Positions 8,250-15,669 of a DNA stretch of 64,000 nt are shown piece by piece. The position numbers and the translations under genes are program-made. The stretch's first letter is position 1. Every line of letters begins with the position of its first letter. The DNA comes from an uncultured Aquabacterium sp. (GTDB taxonomy: Bacteria > Pseudomonadota > Gammaproteobacteria > Burkholderiales > Burkholderiaceae_C), in the NCBI RefSeq assembly GCF_913773725.1, contig NZ_CAJYGK010000096.1:19943-83942 (forward strand), given 5' to 3'. The notes under the pieces were generated by a model. The model was not told where the DNA came from. It saw only the letters and a list, made by a program, of their open reading frames with translations, and ran no database searches.

Positions 8250-8399
8250 TCATTGGCTGTTGCGCTGTTCGCGCTTGAATCGGGCTTCGTGCTGGGGGCT
8301 GCCTGTCACGTCCAAGCACGGCGCCCAATCTGGGTCGTACGCTGCGCCCGGCGGTAGCCTGTCCACCTCAAAGAGCGAATCGCTCTCGGGGTGGTACAT
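8250..8399 (-). CDS. Small phage protein (49 residues)
   Basis: A short open frame between the SSB stop and the mazG-like leader: starts MYHPESDSLF, contains the acidic/aromatic stretch AYDPDWAPCLD, and ends in a basic tail. Function unknown. It fills the only gap between SSB and MazG in a tightly packed operon and its composition suits a real protein. The start lies just behind the SSB stop. Confidence 0.55.
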   Translation of the reverse strand: MYHPESDSLFEVDRLPPGAAYDPDWAPCLDVTGSPQHEARFKREQRNSQ

Positions 8400-8416
8400 C
8401 AGGCGGCGCCCCGGGG

Positions 8417-9106
8417 TCAGAAAGGGATGTCGTCATCCATGTCGTCAAAGCCGCTCGGCGCACGGCCCGACTGTTGGCGCGGGGCCTGGCCGCCGCCGTT
8501 GCCGCCGTTGCCGCCGCCGCTGTAGCCGCCGCCGTTGCGCGGCGCCGGGCGGTCGCCGGCCAGCTTGTCCTTGAGGGTGGCCACCAGCTTGGCCAGCGCC
8601 TCGGGCTTGGCGATGCGGTCCAGGATCTCCTTGGCCATCAGGTTGGTGCCGGCCTGGAAGACGGTGAACAGCACCATGCGCGACTTCTTGTCGCCTCCGT
8701 TGTTGGGCCAGTATTCCTCGCGCTGCAGCACCACGCCCACGCGCTTGCCCATCAGGGCCGGCAGCAGCTCGGCGGCGCGCTGGACCTCCTGACCCACCTT
8801 GCTGTCCCACACCTTGACGGTGCCCTGCGCGCTGTCCATGCTGCGCAGTTGCAGGCAGGCCATCAGGGCGTGCAGCACCTTCATGCCGCGCAGCTCCTGG
8901 CCCTCGCTGTTGGTGGTCCACAGCGTCAGATACCCGGCGCGGCTGCCGTCGTCGCCGACGAAATCGAACTCCACGCCCTGCGTGCCGCTGTCGGATGTGA
9001 CCAGCTCGGCGCGGGTGAAGGTGCCCACGTAGGCGCCGGATTGGACGATGCGGGCGGGGGCGTCAGCCTTGCGGGCGGCTTCGGCGTTCAGTGCAAAAGT
9101 GACCAT
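8417..9106 (-). CDS. Phage single-stranded-DNA-binding protein
   Basis: 229 residues. An OB-like N-terminal domain (about 1-170) is followed by a glycine-rich linker (GGGYSGGGNGGNGGG) and the acidic tip DDMDDDIPF. This tip is the diagnostic SSB tail that recruits replication and repair partners. The length and the middle of the domain differ from chromosomal SSB, as in many phage versions. It is preceded by the shared ACAACCGGAG leader and sits next to the ATPase gene. Confidence 0.88.
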   Translation of the reverse strand: MVTFALNAEAARKADAPARIVQSGAYVGTFTRAELVTSDSGTQGVEFDFVGDDGSRAGYLTLWTTNSEGQELRGMKVLHALMACLQLRSMDSAQGTVKVWDSKVGQEVQRAAELLPALMGKRVGVVLQREEYWPNNGGDKKSRMVLFTVFQAGTNLMAKEILDRIAKPEALAKLVATLKDKLAGDRPAPRNGGGYSGGGNGGNGGGQAPRQQSGRAPSGFDDMDDDIPF

Positions 9107-9112
9107 GTGAAA

Positions 9113-9169
9113 CTCCGGTTGTTGAGGTGCCTGTTACGTTGTGGATCACGGCCGGGGCAGGCTCCCGGC
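9113..9169 (-). promoter_or_regulatory. Shared phage leader before ssb
   Basis: Hairpin GCCGGG/CCCGGC (9151-9169), then ACAACCGGAG (9122-9113), then ATG 9106. Confidence 0.65.
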
Positions 9170-9178
9170 ATTGGGGAA

Positions 9179-9343
9179 TCAGGGTTTCAAGGTGGCAAGC
9201 CGCAGGGCTTCAGTCCAGGCGCACCCGGTCTGTTGCTGGATGCGCTTGGCCTCTGCGATCTCGGCCTGGATGCGCAGGTCAAGCTCCTTCCTCTGCGCAT
9301 CCATGCGTGGCGCGGCCAGGCAGGCGTGGGCCATGGCGCTCAT
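9179..9343 (-). CDS. Small phage protein (54 residues)
   Basis: Starts with an ATG that overlaps the ATPase stop (ATGA at 9340-9343). Mostly one amphipathic helix rich in Q, R, E and A (about 13-50), including ELDLRIQAEIAEAKRIQQQ. Function unknown. The overlap and helix periodicity support translation. Confidence 0.55.
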   Translation of the reverse strand: MSAMAHACLAAPRMDAQRKELDLRIQAEIAEAKRIQQQTGCAWTEALRLATLKP

Positions 9344-9999
9344 GCTGCAGCCTCCATGCGGGCACCGATGCTGTAGTAGTCGCAGATGGCGGCATCGACG
9401 GCAGCCAGGTCGTTTTCGATGAGCTGTTCCGAGAACAGTCCCATGGGCGACTTCACCGTGTCGGTGCCGCTGTTGACGGTGGCGAAGTAGTAATGGCCAT
9501 CCGACACGCGGGTGCGCAGCACGATGGTGAAAAGCCCCTCGGGGGTGATCTTCTCGTCCAGCAGCTTGCCGATGGTCTTGACGCGGGTGTTGCCCAGGTC
9601 GTCGGTCTGCGTGTGCGCCAGGATGTAGACGCGGCGATCGGGGGCCAGGTCGTTGGCTGCCATCAGCAGATCCCAGGCGTGGCGGCCGATCTCGGTGAAC
9701 TTGTCGAAGCCCTTTTCACCGCTGCGGCGCATGAACTCGTTGGCCAGGATGTACTGCCAGTCATCGAGGATCACGATTTCGTGCGGCGACTGGCGCATGG
9801 CGCGCTCGATGAACACCGGGTCATCGCTGGTGATGAGGTTGCCGCCAGTCTTCGCGCTCCAGGGGCGCCAGCCGGCCGAACGGAAGGGCAGGGGCTTGCG
9901 CACGGCTTGAATCAGCAGGCAGCGCGCAGGGCTCAGGTTGCGCAGGCTGGTGGTCTTGCCGGTGCCGGACTCGCCCAGGATCAGGGTCGCAATGCTCAT
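9340..9999 (-). CDS. Phage RecA/AAA-type ATP-binding protein
   Basis: 219 residues. Walker A GESGTGKTTS is at 9-18. A Walker B-like strand EIVILDDWQYIL follows, then HTQTDDLGNTRVKTIGKLLDEK, typical of the P-loop family (AAA_24-like) found in phage recombination cassettes beside SSB. It likely acts in replication or recombination with the adjacent SSB, but no ERF/RecT-type annealing protein is recognised nearby. The ATG directly precedes the nucleotide-binding strand; upstream in-frame sequence is overlapping-gene noise. Confidence 0.82.
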   Translation of the reverse strand: MSIATLILGESGTGKTTSLRNLSPARCLLIQAVRKPLPFRSAGWRPWSAKTGGNLITSDDPVFIERAMRQSPHEIVILDDWQYILANEFMRRSGEKGFDKFTEIGRHAWDLLMAANDLAPDRRVYILAHTQTDDLGNTRVKTIGKLLDEKITPEGLFTIVLRTRVSDGHYYFATVNSGTDTVKSPMGLFSEQLIENDLAAVDAAICDYYSIGARMEAAA

Positions 10000-10003
10000 G
10001 GTC

Positions 10004-10147
10004 TTAGCTCCAGAGAGTGGGGGCGGCCACGGCCACCAGGGCCAGGCCAGCGGCGCCGGACAGCAGGCCGGCAGGCGTGAACAGGTCGATGTGGGCCACG
10101 CGGCGCTTGGCGCGGTACGGGCCTTCAAGCGTGATCGGGGCAGGCAT
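10004..10147 (-). CDS. Small phage membrane protein (47 residues)
   Basis: A basic N-terminal stretch (ITLEGPYRAKRRVAHIDLF) is followed by a hydrophobic run GLLSGAAGLALVAVAA, long enough for one membrane helix. It lies immediately before the ATPase start. Function unknown. Confidence 0.5.
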   Translation of the reverse strand: MPAPITLEGPYRAKRRVAHIDLFTPAGLLSGAAGLALVAVAAPTLWS

Positions 10148-10286
10148 CGGGGCTCACCTTCTTGATGGTCAGGAACTGCGCGCCGTCGTTGTCGAATGCC
10201 GAGTCGATGGCGGCGTTGAGGTTTTCGGCCGGGACAAAGCGGGTGATCCGCTCCGCCTTGGCGTTGATGAACGTCAGGCGGAACAT
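10125..10286 (-). CDS. Small phage protein (53 residues)
   Basis: MFRLTFINAKAERITRFVPAE, then NLNAAIDSAFDN and FLTIKKVSP: an alternating strand/helix pattern like many tiny phage proteins. It overlaps the start of the 47-residue gene in another frame. Function unknown. Confidence 0.5.
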   Translation of the reverse strand: MFRLTFINAKAERITRFVPAENLNAAIDSAFDNDGAQFLTIKKVSPDACPDHA

Positions 10287-10289
10287 GGA

Positions 10290-10343
10290 TCAGCCCCCCC
10301 GGCTATTGTTCGCAATGCGCGGATTCTGATAGCGGGGCGCCAT
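10290..10343 (-). CDS. Possible 17-residue leader peptide
   Basis: A very short frame with an unusually good ribosome site: AGGAGG lies nine bases before its ATG, inside the end of the upstream gene. It may only keep ribosomes loaded for the next gene. No family can be recognised at this size. Confidence 0.3.
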   Translation of the reverse strand: MAPRYQNPRIANNSRGG

Positions 10344-10347
10344 GGTG

Positions 10348-10734
10348 TTACGCCTCCTGCTCGGCGTAGTCGTCGGCGTACCGCTGCGCCATGTAGCCGA
10401 TGGCCTCGCGCAGCTTGGCCAGGGCGCCGGCCTCATCGCCGCGCAGCAGCAGGGACATGGCCTGCACCACCTCCACGGCCTCGGCGGGCGGGGCTTCGTG
10501 CTGGTAGATCACTTCGGCCAGGGTGGCCTTGCCGCTGCGCTCCCAGGGCGCAGCAATGGGCGCCTCCGGGTGCAGCTTCAACTCGCGCAGGAAGGACGCT
10601 TCTGCGCGCTCGGCGATGCGATCGAATCGCTCATCGCGGGCGTCGCCTTCCTCTTGGGCGGCAAGGTAGGCAGAATCGTCGCCGGGGCACGGCGTCGATC
10701 TTCTCCAGGCAAGGGGGGTTGCTGTGTTCAGCAT
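10348..10734 (-). CDS. Hypothetical phage protein (acidic, helical)
   Basis: 128 residues. The first 40 are proline/serine-poor-order, then long helices (ERFDRIAERAEASFLRELK and AVEVVQAMSLLLRGDEAGALAKLREAIGYMAQRYADDY) suggest a helical bundle. Function not recognised. ATG 10734 is chosen because it follows the shared ACAACCGGAG leader. Confidence 0.7.
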   Translation of the reverse strand: MLNTATPLAWRRSTPCPGDDSAYLAAQEEGDARDERFDRIAERAEASFLRELKLHPEAPIAAPWERSGKATLAEVIYQHEAPPAEAVEVVQAMSLLLRGDEAGALAKLREAIGYMAQRYADDYAEQEA

Positions 10735-10740
10735 GGGAAT

Positions 10741-10778
10741 CTCCGGTTGTTTCACAGTGCGGCGCGGGGCTTATGCCC
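10741..10778 (-). promoter_or_regulatory. Shared phage leader before the 128-residue gene
   Basis: Weak hairpin GGGC/GCCC (about 10767-10778), then ACAACCGGAG (10750-10741), then ATG 10734. Confidence 0.6.
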
Positions 10779-10910
10779 TCATCTGCCACAGGTCAAATTT
10801 TCCCAGCCTGACCAAAGCAATGCAACTGTTTTGCTAGCAATGTTGGGTAAATTGTTGCATTCTTGCAACTGCACAAAAATGCAGCAGGTCAGGCCAGGAA
10901 AGGGGGGGTG
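10756..10910. promoter_or_regulatory. AT-richer intergenic region with hairpins and a TTGCTAGCAA palindrome
   Basis: The only sizeable AT-richer gap inside the left operon. It holds the palindrome TTGCTAGCAA (10831-10840), an inverted pair AATGCAAC/GTTGCATT (10819-10826, 10854-10861), and the perfect hairpin GTTGCA-AGAA-TGCAAC. An internal promoter or repressor site is likely, but no strong -35/-10 pair stands out. Confidence 0.45.
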
Positions 10911-11399
10911 TCAGACCTGAGCAGCCACTCCGGTGGACACGAACAGGTGCGACAGCGTGCGCTCGATGCCGGCAATGCGGCCGTCGATCTCGCGGCCGAT
11001 CTCGGCTGCCAGGCGCTCGACCGTGCGCGGCGCCACGCCGAACTCGTCGGCTATGCCGGCCAGGGTGCGCCGGTTGGCGCGGCCCAGGTCAAGGTGGCGG
11101 CGGGCTACCTCGCGGCCCAGGTCGCGGTTGCGCGCCATCAGGCAGACCTCGCGCACCACGGCGCGCACGCCAGCGCCTCGCATGGGGCCTTCGGCGAACA
11201 GCGCCAGGACCAGCGACAGCTCGGCGGGCTGCAGCCGGCGCTCGGCGGTCTGCCGGATCCAGGCGGCTTGCGCCACGCGCTCCTGCACGGTCAGCCCGTC
11301 CAGGGTCGAAGCACGGCGCGGCGGCGGCGGCCCGTACTGCGGCGACTTGCAGAACGTGGCGTCCTCCATCTGCCAGGCCCAGCGCAGCGCGGCCTTCAC
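10911..11399 (-). CDS. Helix-turn-helix phage protein, possible late regulator
   Basis: 162 residues starting at GTG 11399, which overlaps the upstream stop as GTGA. The beginning (ALRWAWQMEDATFCKSP) recalls the N-terminus of phage antitermination Q-like proteins. Near the C-terminus RRTLAGIADEFGVAPRTVERLAAEIGREID has clear HTH spacing. The gene lies after the replication genes, where late regulators often sit. Whether it is an antiterminator or an activator cannot be decided here. Confidence 0.6.
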   Translation of the reverse strand: MKAALRWAWQMEDATFCKSPQYGPPPPRRASTLDGLTVQERVAQAAWIRQTAERRLQPAELSLVLALFAEGPMRGAGVRAVVREVCLMARNRDLGREVARRHLDLGRANRRTLAGIADEFGVAPRTVERLAAEIGREIDGRIAGIERTLSHLFVSTGVAAQV

Positions 11400-11557
11400 T
11401 GTTGGGAACAGGGGCGGCTCGTCCGCGGCTGTTCCTCGTAGCTGCGGCAGCGGCGCCCGTGCCGGTTGCCCAGGTCGCATGCCTTGCGGCCCCAGGCCGT
11501 GATCTCGTTCTTGCAGCCCTTGCATGTGCGTTCCTCTTTCTTCATCAGGATGACCAT
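11396..11557 (-). CDS. Small zinc-ribbon-like phage protein
   Basis: 53 residues with cysteines at 12, 15, 27 and 37 (CKGC ... AC ... RRC) in a basic context, consistent with a small zinc-binding fold. Its stop overlaps the GTG of the HTH gene. Start ATG 11557; M5 is an alternative. Function unknown. Confidence 0.6.
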   Translation of the reverse strand: MVILMKKEERTCKGCKNEITAWGRKACDLGNRHGRRCRSYEEQPRTSRPCSQQ

Positions 11558-11592
11558 GGGATCTCGGAAGGATTGGTGACGGCCCCACATGG

Positions 11593-11979
11593 TCAGAATT
11601 CCTCCACAGCCCAGCCGCCGCCGGCCTTCTTGGCTTGCTTGGTGACGGCACAGAAGCGCACCGGGTACATGCCGGCGGCCACCTTGATCTTCACGCGGGC
11701 GTCGTCCTGCCAGTGCCCCTTGACTTCGTGTGCCTCCAGTTGGCCGCTGGACAGCATCACAGCGAAGTCGGGGGTGTAGAACGTGCCGTCGGCCAGCCGG
11801 TACTTGATGCCCTCGAAGGCGTACCAGGCCACGCGGCCGGCGTTGCGCTCGGCCTCCAGGTGCTCGCAGTAGGCGGCTTCGGTCTTGTTCATCTGGCCCG
11901 GCTTGAGCCGGCCCAGGGCGCGGATGTTGTCGGGCAGGCCGCTGCGGCGATAGGCGCCCGTTGCTTTGGTCAGGGACAT
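11593..11979 (-). CDS. DUF1064-like phage nuclease
   Basis: 128 residues. It has the PD-(D/E)xK arrangement: E35 in NKTEAAYCEHLE, then YTPDF (D71), then EAHEVKG (E85, K87). This matches the DUF1064 family, related to Holliday-junction/T7-endonuclease-I-like nucleases. It probably resolves branched DNA during phage replication or packaging. The ATG overlaps the stop of the Ref-like gene (TAATG). Confidence 0.75.
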   Translation of the reverse strand: MSLTKATGAYRRSGLPDNIRALGRLKPGQMNKTEAAYCEHLEAERNAGRVAWYAFEGIKYRLADGTFYTPDFAVMLSSGQLEAHEVKGHWQDDARVKIKVAAGMYPVRFCAVTKQAKKAGGGWAVEEF

Positions 11980-12284
11980 TACAGCTTGTCCTCCAGGTGC
12001 AGTGTTTTGGCGATCTGTTCGATGGTCTTGGCCAGCAGCTCCAGCTCGCTGCCCCACATGAGGCAGAACAGCTCGCGGTCGGCATGCAGGCCGGTGGCGC
12101 CCCGGTGGTGTTCGGGGCACAGGGGGATGGTCAGCGTGTCGGGTGCGCGCTGTGCGCCGCCCTGGCCGGTGCGGATGTGGTGCACTTCTGCCGGCGTGCC
12201 GGGTTGGCCGGCCAGCATGCAGACGATGCAGCCGACGGCCGCAACGCGGCCCAGCCAGCGCCCGATGTGGTCGGCCCGGCTCAT
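11979..12284 (-). CDS. Ref-like HNH nuclease (recombination enhancement)
   Basis: 101 residues. Zinc and HNH positions are clear: C19-x2-C22, EVHHIR (H35, H36), then IPLCPEHHRGATGLH (C56, H59, H60). This is the pattern of the RecA-dependent nuclease Ref of phage P1, which cuts at RecA-made displacement loops. This copy lacks the long basic N-terminal region of P1 Ref. The neighbouring DUF1064-like nuclease and SSB place it in a DNA recombination set. Confidence 0.8.
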   Translation of the reverse strand: MSRADHIGRWLGRVAAVGCIVCMLAGQPGTPAEVHHIRTGQGGAQRAPDTLTIPLCPEHHRGATGLHADRELFCLMWGSELELLAKTIEQIAKTLHLEDKL

Positions 12285-12505
12285 GCACCAGCCTCCGGGT
12301 CGGACGGCAGCACGTAGGCGGGCGCGGCCGGCTGCGGCTTGGATTCGGCCACCACGGCCAGGATGGGGCCTCGGGCCACGCGGCGCAGCATCAGCGCAGC
12401 GTCGCCGCGCAGGCGCTCGATCTGGTCGTGATCGACGCCAACGGCCTCCAGCATGGCCAGGCCCGCCCCCTTGCCCGACTTGCGGGCGTACAGGCGAAGG
12501 TCCAT
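12281..12505 (-). CDS. Hypothetical phage protein
   Basis: 74 residues: MDLRLYARKSGKGAGLAMLEAVGV, then a helix rich in L, R and D and a proline/alanine tail. Not recognised. ATG 12505 overlaps the upstream stop (TGATG); a GTG one codon upstream is possible. Its end overlaps the Ref-like start (ATGA). Confidence 0.65.
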   Translation of the reverse strand: MDLRLYARKSGKGAGLAMLEAVGVDHDQIERLRGDAALMLRRVARGPILAVVAESKPQPAAPAYVLPSDPEAGA

Positions 12506-12732
12506 CACGCGGGCACCCCCTGCTGCGCGGCGCGGCGCAGGTTGGCCACCGCGCCCTGCAGCTCGCGCACGGTTGCGTCAGGCTTGGCCAGGATCTTGGC
12601 GGCGGCGGTGTTGACGGCCTGCCAGGCGCGCACGGCCTGGATCGAGCCGTTGGCCACGTGGCGCGGCACCTTGTGGACCAGCGCGGCCAGCTCGGCGCGC
12701 AGGCTTTCCTTGGTCTGTTGGTCTTCCTTCAT
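12505..12732 (-). CDS. Hypothetical phage protein (helical)
   Basis: 75 residues, almost entirely helical, rich in A, V, Q, R and K. Not recognised. It is part of the coupled early operon. Confidence 0.65.
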   Translation of the reverse strand: MKEDQQTKESLRAELAALVHKVPRHVANGSIQAVRAWQAVNTAAAKILAKPDATVRELQGAVANLRRAAQQGVPA

Positions 12733-12736
12733 GGCA

Positions 12737-13228
12737 TCAGGCGGTGACGGGTTGACGGTCGGCCATCCATTCGCGGTACATGGCCATCAGGCGGCGGAAC
12801 AGCTCGGCGGCGTGCGCGCTGCTGTCCAGCTCGGCGCGGCTGTCGATCTCGCAGAAGCCCCGCAGGAACTGCGCGGCGCGCTCGCGGCGCTGCAGGTCGT
12901 CGCCGAGATCCACGCCAGTGCGGTGGGCCACGAAGTCCTGGAAGTCGCGGCTGTTGCACACCAGCGCGGCCGACTTGGCCAGCGGGCCACCCTCGGCCTT
13001 GGGCTGTTCGCCCGATGCCGACACGGGGCGGTCCTGTTCGTCCAGCAGGACCAGCACGGCCATGAAACGCTGGCCGGCCGTGTTGCCCTTCTTGACGGTC
13101 ATGTGACGGAAGGGCTCAAGCGCCTGGCTGTCGGGCAGCCAGAAGGTCACCTTGGCGCCTCCGGTGTGGGTTTCGTTCCAGCCGGCCAGCATCAGCTCGC
13201 CCTGGTACGCGGTCGGGATGTTGCTCAT
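12737..13228 (-). CDS. Hypothetical phage protein
   Basis: 163 residues. The first 75 form a beta-rich domain (AYQGELMLAGWNETHTGGAK, VTFWLPDSQAL, GQRFMAVLVLLDE); the rest is helical (QFLRGFCEI, HAAELFRRLMAMYREWM). Function unknown. Start at 13228, since the upstream open part is arginine-rich overlap noise. Confidence 0.7.
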   Translation of the reverse strand: MSNIPTAYQGELMLAGWNETHTGGAKVTFWLPDSQALEPFRHMTVKKGNTAGQRFMAVLVLLDEQDRPVSASGEQPKAEGGPLAKSAALVCNSRDFQDFVAHRTGVDLGDDLQRRERAAQFLRGFCEIDSRAELDSSAHAAELFRRLMAMYREWMADRQPVTA

Positions 13229-13232
13229 GTGT

Positions 13233-13520
13233 TCATGCCTCCATGGCCAGGACGGCTTCCACGTCCAGGCTCGGGTCGGGTTCTGCGGGTGGCGGCAGGC
13301 GGCGACCTTCGCGCACGTAGCGGGCGAATGCGTCGCATGCCTTGGCGTAGCGGGCGCAGTGCGCCCGTGCGGTGCAGCCCTCACATGGCGCGGGCGGCAA
13401 GGCCGCAAAGCGCGCCAGCAGTTGCCGCAGCTCGCTGGGCGTGGGCTCGACGTGCGATGCCTTGACGCTCACGAAGTGCTGCAACCGGGTGATGGCGTTG
13501 CCGGTTCCCATGTCGCGCAT
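13233..13520 (-). CDS. Small cysteine-motif phage protein
   Basis: 95 residues. The middle has CEGCTARAHCARYAKACDAFARYVREG (C at roughly 46, 49, 55 and 61), a short motif seen in several small proteins of proteobacterial phages and perhaps a metal or redox site. ATG 13520 overlaps the upstream stop (ATGA). Function unknown. Confidence 0.65.
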   Translation of the reverse strand: MRDMGTGNAITRLQHFVSVKASHVEPTPSELRQLLARFAALPPAPCEGCTARAHCARYAKACDAFARYVREGRRLPPPAEPDPSLDVEAVLAMEA

Positions 13521-13924
13521 CACTGCACTCCCGGGACATAGCGCCACAGCTTCGTGGGCCGGCCGTGCGCGTCAGGCGCCTGGCTGGTGACGTGCTCGCC
13601 AGTCCACTCGATGACGTGGCGCGAAGCCATGCGGCGGGTCAGGGCGCCCCAGCCGTTTTGATGGGGAGGCATGGGCAGCTCGCTGGCGACCGCGTGGGCC
13701 TTGAACTGTTCCATGGTGAAGGTGTCCACCTCGATGCACTCGGCCTGCAGCCAGGCTTTCAGGTGGGGCTCGATGCCGGCCAGCCAGTCGGCACATGTGT
13801 GCTCGACACGGGCGATGCCGTTGAGCTTGAGCTGCTGCCCCATGCGCGGGTTCTTGCGCGGGATCAGGGCGCTCATGTCGCGCTCGGGGGCGCGAAGGGT
13901 CGTGGTGTTGTTGTAGTGGTTCAC
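13520..13924 (-). CDS. Winged-helix-like phage protein
   Basis: 134 residues. The C-terminal half (FTMEQFKAH ... PPHQNGWGALTRRMASRHVIEWTGEHVTSQAPDAHGRPTKLWRYVPG) shows the helix/strand order of a small winged-helix domain often attached to phage replication proteins. It lies directly after the P-like loader. It starts at GTG 13924, six bases behind ACAACCGGAG. Confidence 0.6.
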   Translation of the reverse strand: MNHYNNTTTLRAPERDMSALIPRKNPRMGQQLKLNGIARVEHTCADWLAGIEPHLKAWLQAECIEVDTFTMEQFKAHAVASELPMPPHQNGWGALTRRMASRHVIEWTGEHVTSQAPDAHGRPTKLWRYVPGVQ

Positions 13925-13930
13925 GATCTA

Positions 13931-13966
13931 CTCCGGTTGTTTTGTGCTGGTCAGTCGGCTGCCAGC
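13931..13966 (-). promoter_or_regulatory. Shared phage leader before the winged-helix gene
   Basis: Hairpin GCTGG/CCAGC (13946-13966), then ACAACCGGAG (13940-13931), then GTG 13924. Confidence 0.6.
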
Positions 13967-14553
13967 GTTTTGCTCACGTTCCACTTCTTCATCAGCCCGG
14001 CCAGTTGCTTGCGCACGTGATCGGGCATGTGCCGTCGCTCGGGCGGCGGCAGGTAGGCGGCCGGTGGATCTGGTACGGCCTCCCATTCGGTCTTGTCCAT
14101 CTGCTTGGCCAGGATGCGCACCCACTTCGACTTGGCTGCAGGCCAGTCGCTGTGCGTCAGGTTGTAGGTGCCGAAGTCCACGGCCGCCCAATAGATCGCC
14201 GGGTGGCTCCAGGCGAAGGCCACGCCGCGCTCGCGCTGGCGGATGCCGTCCAGGGCCTCGTAGAAGGCGGCTTCCGCCTCGATGGGCGGGCGGCACAGGG
14301 CCGCGAACTCCGGCAGCGTGGGGGGCCACACGCGGGTGCGGCACGCATCCATGCCTCGGCGGATCTCGTCCGGGGTGAAGCCGGCCAGCTCGGCGGCCCA
14401 CTCGGCCGTCAGCTTGTCTTGAGGCACGCCCTGCCACATGTCGGCGAACTTGGCGCCGTAGCGGGCGTGCAGCTTGCCCAGGATGGCCACCACAGTCTCG
14501 GTCTTGAGCCGGGTGGCGTCACTGGAGCGGGGTTGCCACAACGTCAATGACAT
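13951..14553 (-). CDS. Lambda P-like replicative helicase loader
   Basis: 200 residues. KTETVVAILGKLHARYGAKFADMWQGV ... WAAELAGFTPDEIRRGMDACRTRVWPPTLPEFAALCRP is the core pattern of the phage replication protein P family, which brings host DnaB to the phage origin. It follows the O-like gene, as in lambdoid phages. ATG 14553 has AAGGAG just upstream and lies 35 bases inside the O-like gene. Confidence 0.85.
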   Translation of the reverse strand: MSLTLWQPRSSDATRLKTETVVAILGKLHARYGAKFADMWQGVPQDKLTAEWAAELAGFTPDEIRRGMDACRTRVWPPTLPEFAALCRPPIEAEAAFYEALDGIRQRERGVAFAWSHPAIYWAAVDFGTYNLTHSDWPAAKSKWVRILAKQMDKTEWEAVPDPPAAYLPPPERRHMPDHVRKQLAGLMKKWNVSKTLAAD

Positions 14554-15301
14554 CGGTTGCTCCTTGGAAGAAGGGCGCACGGTCAGCCGGCGCGGGCGTA
14601 CCGTGCAGGAAGGTGGAGAAGGCGGCGCGGTGCAGCGTCTTCGTCGGCGCGTTCACGCGATGGCTGGCCGGGTTGGTCTTGACCTCGCGGTGGGCCTTGG
14701 ACAGCCAGTTGTTGAGAAAGCGCAGGTAGTCCTCTTTCTCGCGCTTGGGGTTCGACAGCAGCCAGCACTCGGCCCGGCTGATCTCGGCTGCCACGTTCAA
14801 ACCGTCGAAGGTCACAAGCCACTTGGCCATGGCGGCGTCGGGGATGCCCTCGATTCGCCCGGTAGCCCGGTTGAAAGTCGGCGCGGGCGCGCTCTCTTTC
14901 TTCTTCTTCTTAGATGACGGTTCTATGATGGTTTGGGTGCAATGGGTTGCACCCCCTTGTGCTGCGTTTTGCACCCCCGCAGAATCTGCACCCCCCGCAG
15001 CTTTTGCACCCCCAATGCCAGCGGCCGGGCGGCAGCGCAGCGCGTCGAGCTGCAGGACGTAGGTGTTGCAGCCCTTGGGGCCAGTGCCGCGCTCAATGGC
15101 CAGCTCTCCGAAGCTGACCAGCTCCGACAGGGCGTATTGCGTCGTGCGCTCACTGACGCGGGCCTTGGTGGCCAGGGTTCCAACGGCGGGGAAGGCACGG
15201 CCCTCGTCGTCCGCGAAGTCGGCGATGGCAAGCGCCACCAACAGGGTGGAGCCGGCTGCCTTGCTGAACTTCCAGACCAGGGAAGTCGCATAGACGCTCA
15301 T
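14519..15301 (-). CDS. Phage replication initiator (O-like, winged HTH)
   Basis: 260 residues. A winged-helix domain at about 5-85 (KAAGSTLLVALAIADFADDEGRAFPAVGTLATKARVSERTTQYALSELV) is of the type used for origin or control-site binding. A low-complexity linker ends in a five-lysine run (KKKKK), and the C-terminal helical domain probably contacts the P-like loader. The region around the A/G-rich linker may hold origin repeats, but I saw no clear iterons. The start overlaps the upstream stop (ATGA). Confidence 0.75.
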   Translation of the reverse strand: MSVYATSLVWKFSKAAGSTLLVALAIADFADDEGRAFPAVGTLATKARVSERTTQYALSELVSFGELAIERGTGPKGCNTYVLQLDALRCRPAAGIGGAKAAGGADSAGVQNAAQGGATHCTQTIIEPSSKKKKKESAPAPTFNRATGRIEGIPDAAMAKWLVTFDGLNVAAEISRAECWLLSNPKREKEDYLRFLNNWLSKAHREVKTNPASHRVNAPTKTLHRAAFSTFLHGTPAPADRAPFFQGATDVIDVVATPLQ

Positions 15302-15669
15302 GCTGCAAGTGCCTCCGATTCTTCGCGCAGGGCGTGCGGCAGGCCAGCGGCTCGGCGGCGCTCCTGATCGGCGATGAATTCGGGGGAGGGTTGCAGCGCC
15401 CCTTTGCCGGTGCGGCTGGGAGGCACGTCGCCCAGGCGCTCCATGAGGTAAACGAGATCGGGCGCCCACCCCGGTGTGACCTTGGCGGCTGCCTCCACGA
15501 TGCGTTTGGCCAGTCGATAACCGATCGGAGCATTGCTGTACGCAATGTTCTGGATGTGCCGGTAGCTGGTCTTCGCTTCTTGCGCCATGTTCTTCACGTT
15601 CTCCGTTCCTACGTGGTGCATCCAGGCGCGCAGGCCCAGGGTACCCACATTGCTGGTTTTTTGGTGCAT
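15298..15669 (-). CDS. Cro-like regulator, first gene of the left operon
   Basis: 123 residues. LRAWMHHVGTENVKNMAQEAKTSYRHIQNIAYSNAPIGYRLAKRIVEAAAKV has the spacing of a Cro/CI-type HTH. It lies opposite the repressor gene across a divergent promoter region, the standard place for Cro or CII. The C-terminal 40 residues are proline- and charge-rich. The start sits six bases after the shared ACAACCGGAG leader. Confidence 0.65.
   Translation of the reverse strand: MHQKTSNVGTLGLRAWMHHVGTENVKNMAQEAKTSYRHIQNIAYSNAPIGYRLAKRIVEAAAKVTPGWAPDLVYLMERLGDVPPSRTGKGALQPSPEFIADQERRRAAGLPHALREESEALAA

Noticed and set aside
14519..15301. Phage replication origin inside the O-like gene
   Set aside because: The A/G-rich linker recalls lambdoid origins, but I could not see direct repeats that would act as iterons.
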